This document shows positions 4,367 through 6,774 of a DNA stretch of 6,774 nucleotides, in pieces. The translations under genes were made by a program, and so were the position numbers. The stretch is taken from contig CAMPHP010000166.1 in assembly GCA_946885925.1 (NCBI GenBank), positions 1 to 6,774 on the forward strand, written 5' to 3'. The DNA comes from an uncultured Litorilinea sp. (GTDB taxonomy: Bacteria > Chloroflexota > Anaerolineae > Caldilineales > Caldilineaceae). Numbering within the stretch: the stretch's first letter is position 1; every line of letters starts with the position of its first letter. Under the pieces are notes generated by a model. The model was not told the DNA's origin and made no database searches. It worked only from the letters and a program-made list of their open reading frames with translations.

Positions 4367-5374
4367 ATGAAAAACAGAACGGAAGTAGCGCACAACCACG
4401 CAGTTGGGGCTATCGGGGTCGCCATAGCACTGTTGCTAGCTGGCTGCGGTGGCGGGCCTTCGACGCTGAATCCGAAAGGGCCGGGCGCGGCACATATCGC
4501 TAATCTCTGGTGGATTCTGCTTGCGTTGGGGAGCATTGTCTTTGTTGCGGTGATTGTATTTCTGCTTTTTGCTCTCTTTCGCCCGCGGCGGGAGCAGACT
4601 GATAGCGGTATGTACATTGGCTCACGCATTATCCTCTATGCTGGTGTTATTGCTCCAGCGATCATTATACTCGTCGTTTTTGGTTTTACAGTAGCAACGC
4701 TCAATGCAATTTCAACCCCGGACATTCCAGAAGAGAATACCGTTCATGTTATTGGTCGCCAGTGGTGGTGGGAAGTTCGCTACCCGACCCAGCAGTTCGA
4801 GACAGCCAATGAGATTCATATTCCCGTGGGCCAGCCGGTACGCTTCATCCTAAGCGCAGAGGATGTAATTCACAGCTTCTGGGTCCCGGAACTTCACGGA
4901 AAGCTTGATCTCGTACCAGGGCATACAAATGAATTTTGGTTGCAGGCTGATCAGCCTGGTGTGTATCTTGGCGAGTGTGCCGAATTCTGCGGTATCCAAC
5001 ATGCCAAGATGCGCTTCCTTGTCATTGCAGAACCGCAAGAGCAGTATGACGCCTGGTTGGCGGCGCAACAGTTACCAGCATCCGAGCCTAGTGACTCACT
5101 GGCTCGGCGCGGTCAAGCTGTCTTCCTGAATTCCACCTGTATCACTTGTCACACGGTCGCTGGCACCGAAGCCACAGGCAACCTGGGGCCAGACCTGACC
5201 CACCTTGCCAGCCGTCGCACCCTAGCAGCCGCAACTGTGCCCAATAATCGTGGCAACCTGGGTGGCTGGATTGCAGACCCACAGCACCTCAAGCCTGGCA
5301 ATCATATGCCCCCAACAAAGCTAACTGGCAGTGAACTACAGGCGCTCCTTGCCTACCTGGCAACGCTTGAATAG
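4367..5374 (+). CDS. coxB (ctaC): Cytochrome c oxidase subunit II with fused C-terminal cytochrome c (caa3-type), lipoprotein
   Basis: Subunit II accepts electrons from cytochrome c and passes them through CuA to subunit I. Numbering from the ATG at 4367 (335 residues): a lipoprotein signal (MKNRTE, hydrophobic stretch, LLLAGC) with lipidated Cys27; membrane helices at about 45-71 and 88-112; the QWWWEVRYP block (132-140); and a cupredoxin domain with a full CuA ligand set, His169, Cys204, Glu206, Cys208, His212 and Met215. The extra C-terminal domain has the heme c motif CITCH (Cys258, Cys261, His262) and an axial Met314 in HMPP. The open frame extends back to GTG 4295 and includes ATG 4319. 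ATG 4367 is preferred because it gives a normal-length lipoprotein signal peptide, but no start has a strong ribosome site. The subunit I gene follows after 58 bases on the same strand. Confidence 0.95.
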   Translation: MKNRTEVAHNHAVGAIGVAIALLLAGCGGGPSTLNPKGPGAAHIANLWWILLALGSIVFVAVIVFLLFALFRPRREQTDSGMYIGSRIILYAGVIAPAIIILVVFGFTVATLNAISTPDIPEENTVHVIGRQWWWEVRYPTQQFETANEIHIPVGQPVRFILSAEDVIHSFWVPELHGKLDLVPGHTNEFWLQADQPGVYLGECAEFCGIQHAKMRFLVIAEPQEQYDAWLAAQQLPASEPSDSLARRGQAVFLNSTCITCHTVAGTEATGNLGPDLTHLASRRTLAAATVPNNRGNLGGWIADPQHLKPGNHMPPTKLTGSELQALLAYLATLE

Positions 5375-5385
5375 CATTTCGGTTG

Positions 5386-5403
5386 GGAGTTACTTATAAC
5401 TCC
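5386..5403 (+). promoter_or_regulatory. Small hairpin between coxB and coxA
   Basis: GGAGTTA (5386-5392) and TAACTCC (5397-5403) form a perfect 7-bp stem with a four-base loop, in the 58-base gap after the coxB stop and 20 bases before the coxA ribosome site. There is no T-tract, so it is not a terminator. It may affect mRNA processing or the relative expression of the two subunits. Confidence 0.4.
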
Positions 5404-5423
5404 TCAAGAGCCGTCATTTTCCT

Positions 5424-5427
5424 GGAG
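5424..5427 (+). promoter_or_regulatory. Ribosome binding site of coxA
   Basis: GGAG (within TGGAGAGA) at 5424-5427 lies five bases before the ATG at 5433 and fixes the start of subunit I. It is the clearest ribosome site in the cox operon; coxB has none comparable. Confidence 0.8.
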
Positions 5428-5432
5428 AGATC

Positions 5433-6774
5433 ATGGAAAGCGATATAGCCATAGGCCCATCGGCAGAACGCCCAGTCAAAGGACTCGTTCGCGCCAGAGA
5501 TCGAGGCACAACGATTTCGCCGGAAGAACCGATCAACGAAAGACTCGAAAAAATATGGGCAGATCCGCCAGGTTTTTGGGGATGGTTTTGCGCGCTGCAA
5601 AACGATGTATTGGGTAGACGCATTATGAGTACCGCATTTGTGTTTTTCGTGCTGGGCGGCATCATGGCACTCGTCATGCGAACACAGTTGCTCCGGGCAG
5701 AAAATGACTTTGTCAGCGCTCAGACCTTTAACGAGATGTTTACGATGCATGGCTCAACAATGATGTTCCTGTTCACAGTGCCGATGCTCGAAGGCTTTGC
5801 GATTTTCTTGATACCCTTTGTTCTTGGCAATCGGGAGATGGCGTTTCCGCGGCTTGGGCAATTTAGCTACTTTACCTTTGTCCTCGGTGGGCTACTTTTC
5901 TTTTCTAGTTTTTTCTTTAATGCGGTACCCGATGCAGGCTGGTTTGCCTATGTGCCATTGAGTGGGCCGCAGTACTCCCCAGGGCTTCCATTGGATTTTT
6001 GGCTGCTGGGGCTCGGCGTGGCTGAGGTCGCGGCCATCGCTGCTGGTGTCGAAATCGCCATTGCCATTCTACGTATGCGTGCGCCTGGTATGGCGTTGAG
6101 CCGCATGCCGATCCTGGCCTGGGCCTATCTGGCGATGGCCTTCATGATCCTCTTTGCCTTTACTACGTTATTAATAGCTACCCTTATGCTGGAACTAGAC
6201 CGCAAGTTCGGCACTCACTTCTTCAACGTGACGGCTGGTGGCAGCGCCATCCTTTGGCAGCATCTTTTCTGGATCTTCGGCCATCCTGAAGTTTATATTC
6301 AATTTATCCCAGCAACCGGCATGATCTCGATGATCGTGCCGGTCTTCACGCGTCACCGGCTCGTCGGCTATCACTATATCGTTATTGCCCTGGTCACGAT
6401 TGCTTTCCTCAGCTTTGCTCTATGGGCACACCATATGTTCACTGTTGGTCTGCCACAGATCGCCATGTCTTTTTTCACGGCTGCCAGCATTCTGATCGGC
6501 ATCCCAGCGGGAATCCAGATCTTTGCTTGGATCAGCACGATTTTCTTTGGGCGTCCGGTTTGGACAACGTCATTTCTCTATGTCATTGGCTTTCTGGTCA
6601 CCTTCGTTCTGGGCGGGATCAGCGGCATCATGGTTGGTGTGATGCCCTTTGACATGCAGACGCACGATTCCTATTTTGTGGTTGCCCACTTCCATTATGT
6701 CTTGATCGGTGGCGTGACCTTTCCTGTTTTTGCCGCATTCTACTACTGGTTCCCACTGTTCACCGGGAGGAAAC
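5433..6774 (+). CDS. coxA (ctaD): Cytochrome c oxidase subunit I (heme-copper oxidase, A-type), partial at 3' end
   Basis: 447 codons are present and the gene runs off the right edge without a stop; about 100 or more residues, including the last helices, are missing. This is the catalytic subunit that reduces O2 to water and pumps protons. All metal ligands expected in this part are visible: His106 (heme a, in TMHGSTMMF), His284 with Tyr288 (GHPEVYI; CuB and the cross-linked tyrosine), His333-His334 (CuB), His419 (heme a3) and His421 (heme a) in VVAHFHYV. Glu286 of HPEV is the A1-type proton-gating glutamate. Unusual points: the K-channel Lys position is Gln362 (PAGIQIF, where PTGIKIF is usual), with Ala359 for the Thr. 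The D-channel Asp is Glu135, and two nearby Asn positions are Ile124 and Gly142. The first 45 residues are a hydrophilic extension. At least ten membrane helices can be seen. Confidence 0.97.
   Translation, partial: MESDIAIGPSAERPVKGLVRARDRGTTISPEEPINERLEKIWADPPGFWGWFCALQNDVLGRRIMSTAFVFFVLGGIMALVMRTQLLRAENDFVSAQTFNEMFTMHGSTMMFLFTVPMLEGFAIFLIPFVLGNREMAFPRLGQFSYFTFVLGGLLFFSSFFFNAVPDAGWFAYVPLSGPQYSPGLPLDFWLLGLGVAEVAAIAAGVEIAIAILRMRAPGMALSRMPILAWAYLAMAFMILFAFTTLLIATLMLELDRKFGTHFFNVTAGGSAILWQHLFWIFGHPEVYIQFIPATGMISMIVPVFTRHRLVGYHYIVIALVTIAFLSFALWAHHMFTVGLPQIAMSFFTAASILIGIPAGIQIFAWISTIFFGRPVWTTSFLYVIGFLVTFVLGGISGIMVGVMPFDMQTHDSYFVVAHFHYVLIGGVTFPVFAAFYYWFPLFTGRK

Noticed and set aside
5394..5750. 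A 118-codon reverse frame over the start of subunit I
   Set aside because: It is antisense to an unmistakable oxidase gene and carries no domain features.
6422..6652. A 76-codon + strand frame inside subunit I
   Set aside because: It is an out-of-frame shadow of the CuB and K-channel region of coxA.

Overview
The window looks like chromosomal DNA from a free-living aerobic bacterium, most likely a member of the Chloroflexota. That assignment is an inference. It rests on a caa3-type oxidase whose subunit II is a lipoprotein fused to cytochrome c, and on a small acidic protein that resembles, from memory, one seen in Chloroflexus/Roseiflexus relatives. No phage genes, transposases, CRISPR arrays, tRNAs or rRNAs were seen.

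Layout. (1) Positions 1-194 hold the last 63 codons of a RecD2-type helicase on the + strand, followed by a tandem duplication of its own tail and a hairpin. (2) 351-1124 (+) encodes a TIM-barrel sugar phosphate isomerase/epimerase. It is followed by a strong inverted repeat and a 12-bp minisatellite. (3) 1383-1799 (+) is an acidic protein of unknown function and 1849-2292 (+) a four-helix membrane protein of unknown function. (4) 3741-2299 (-) is a three-gene run converging on (3): clpS, a stand-alone molybdopterin-binding (sulfite-oxidase-fold) domain protein, and a Nudix hydrolase. clpS and the molybdopterin gene overlap by one base (TAATG), so they are probably translationally coupled. (5) A divergent intergenic region of about 550-620 bp separates this run from (6) a cytochrome c oxidase operon on the + strand: coxB/ctaC (subunit II with CuA and a fused cytochrome c) and coxA/ctaD (subunit I, running off the right edge).

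How the genes work together. The cox genes form a terminal oxidase: subunit II takes electrons through its own heme c and CuA and passes them to heme a and the heme a3/CuB centre of subunit I. The clpS run mixes an N-degron adaptor, a possible redox protein and a nucleotide-sugar hydrolase. No shared pathway is evident; the one-base overlap is the only direct sign of linkage.

Most notable observations. Subunit I keeps all heme and CuB ligands and the HPEVY motif, but it carries Gln where A-type oxidases have the K-channel Lys, Ala at the K-channel Thr, and Glu/Ile/Gly at the D-channel Asp/Asn/Asn positions. The window also holds at least eight independent short tandem duplications (units of 9-17 bp). 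Two carry a gene's own stop codon and one adds pentapeptide repeats to a protein. I found no convincing new multi-gene system.
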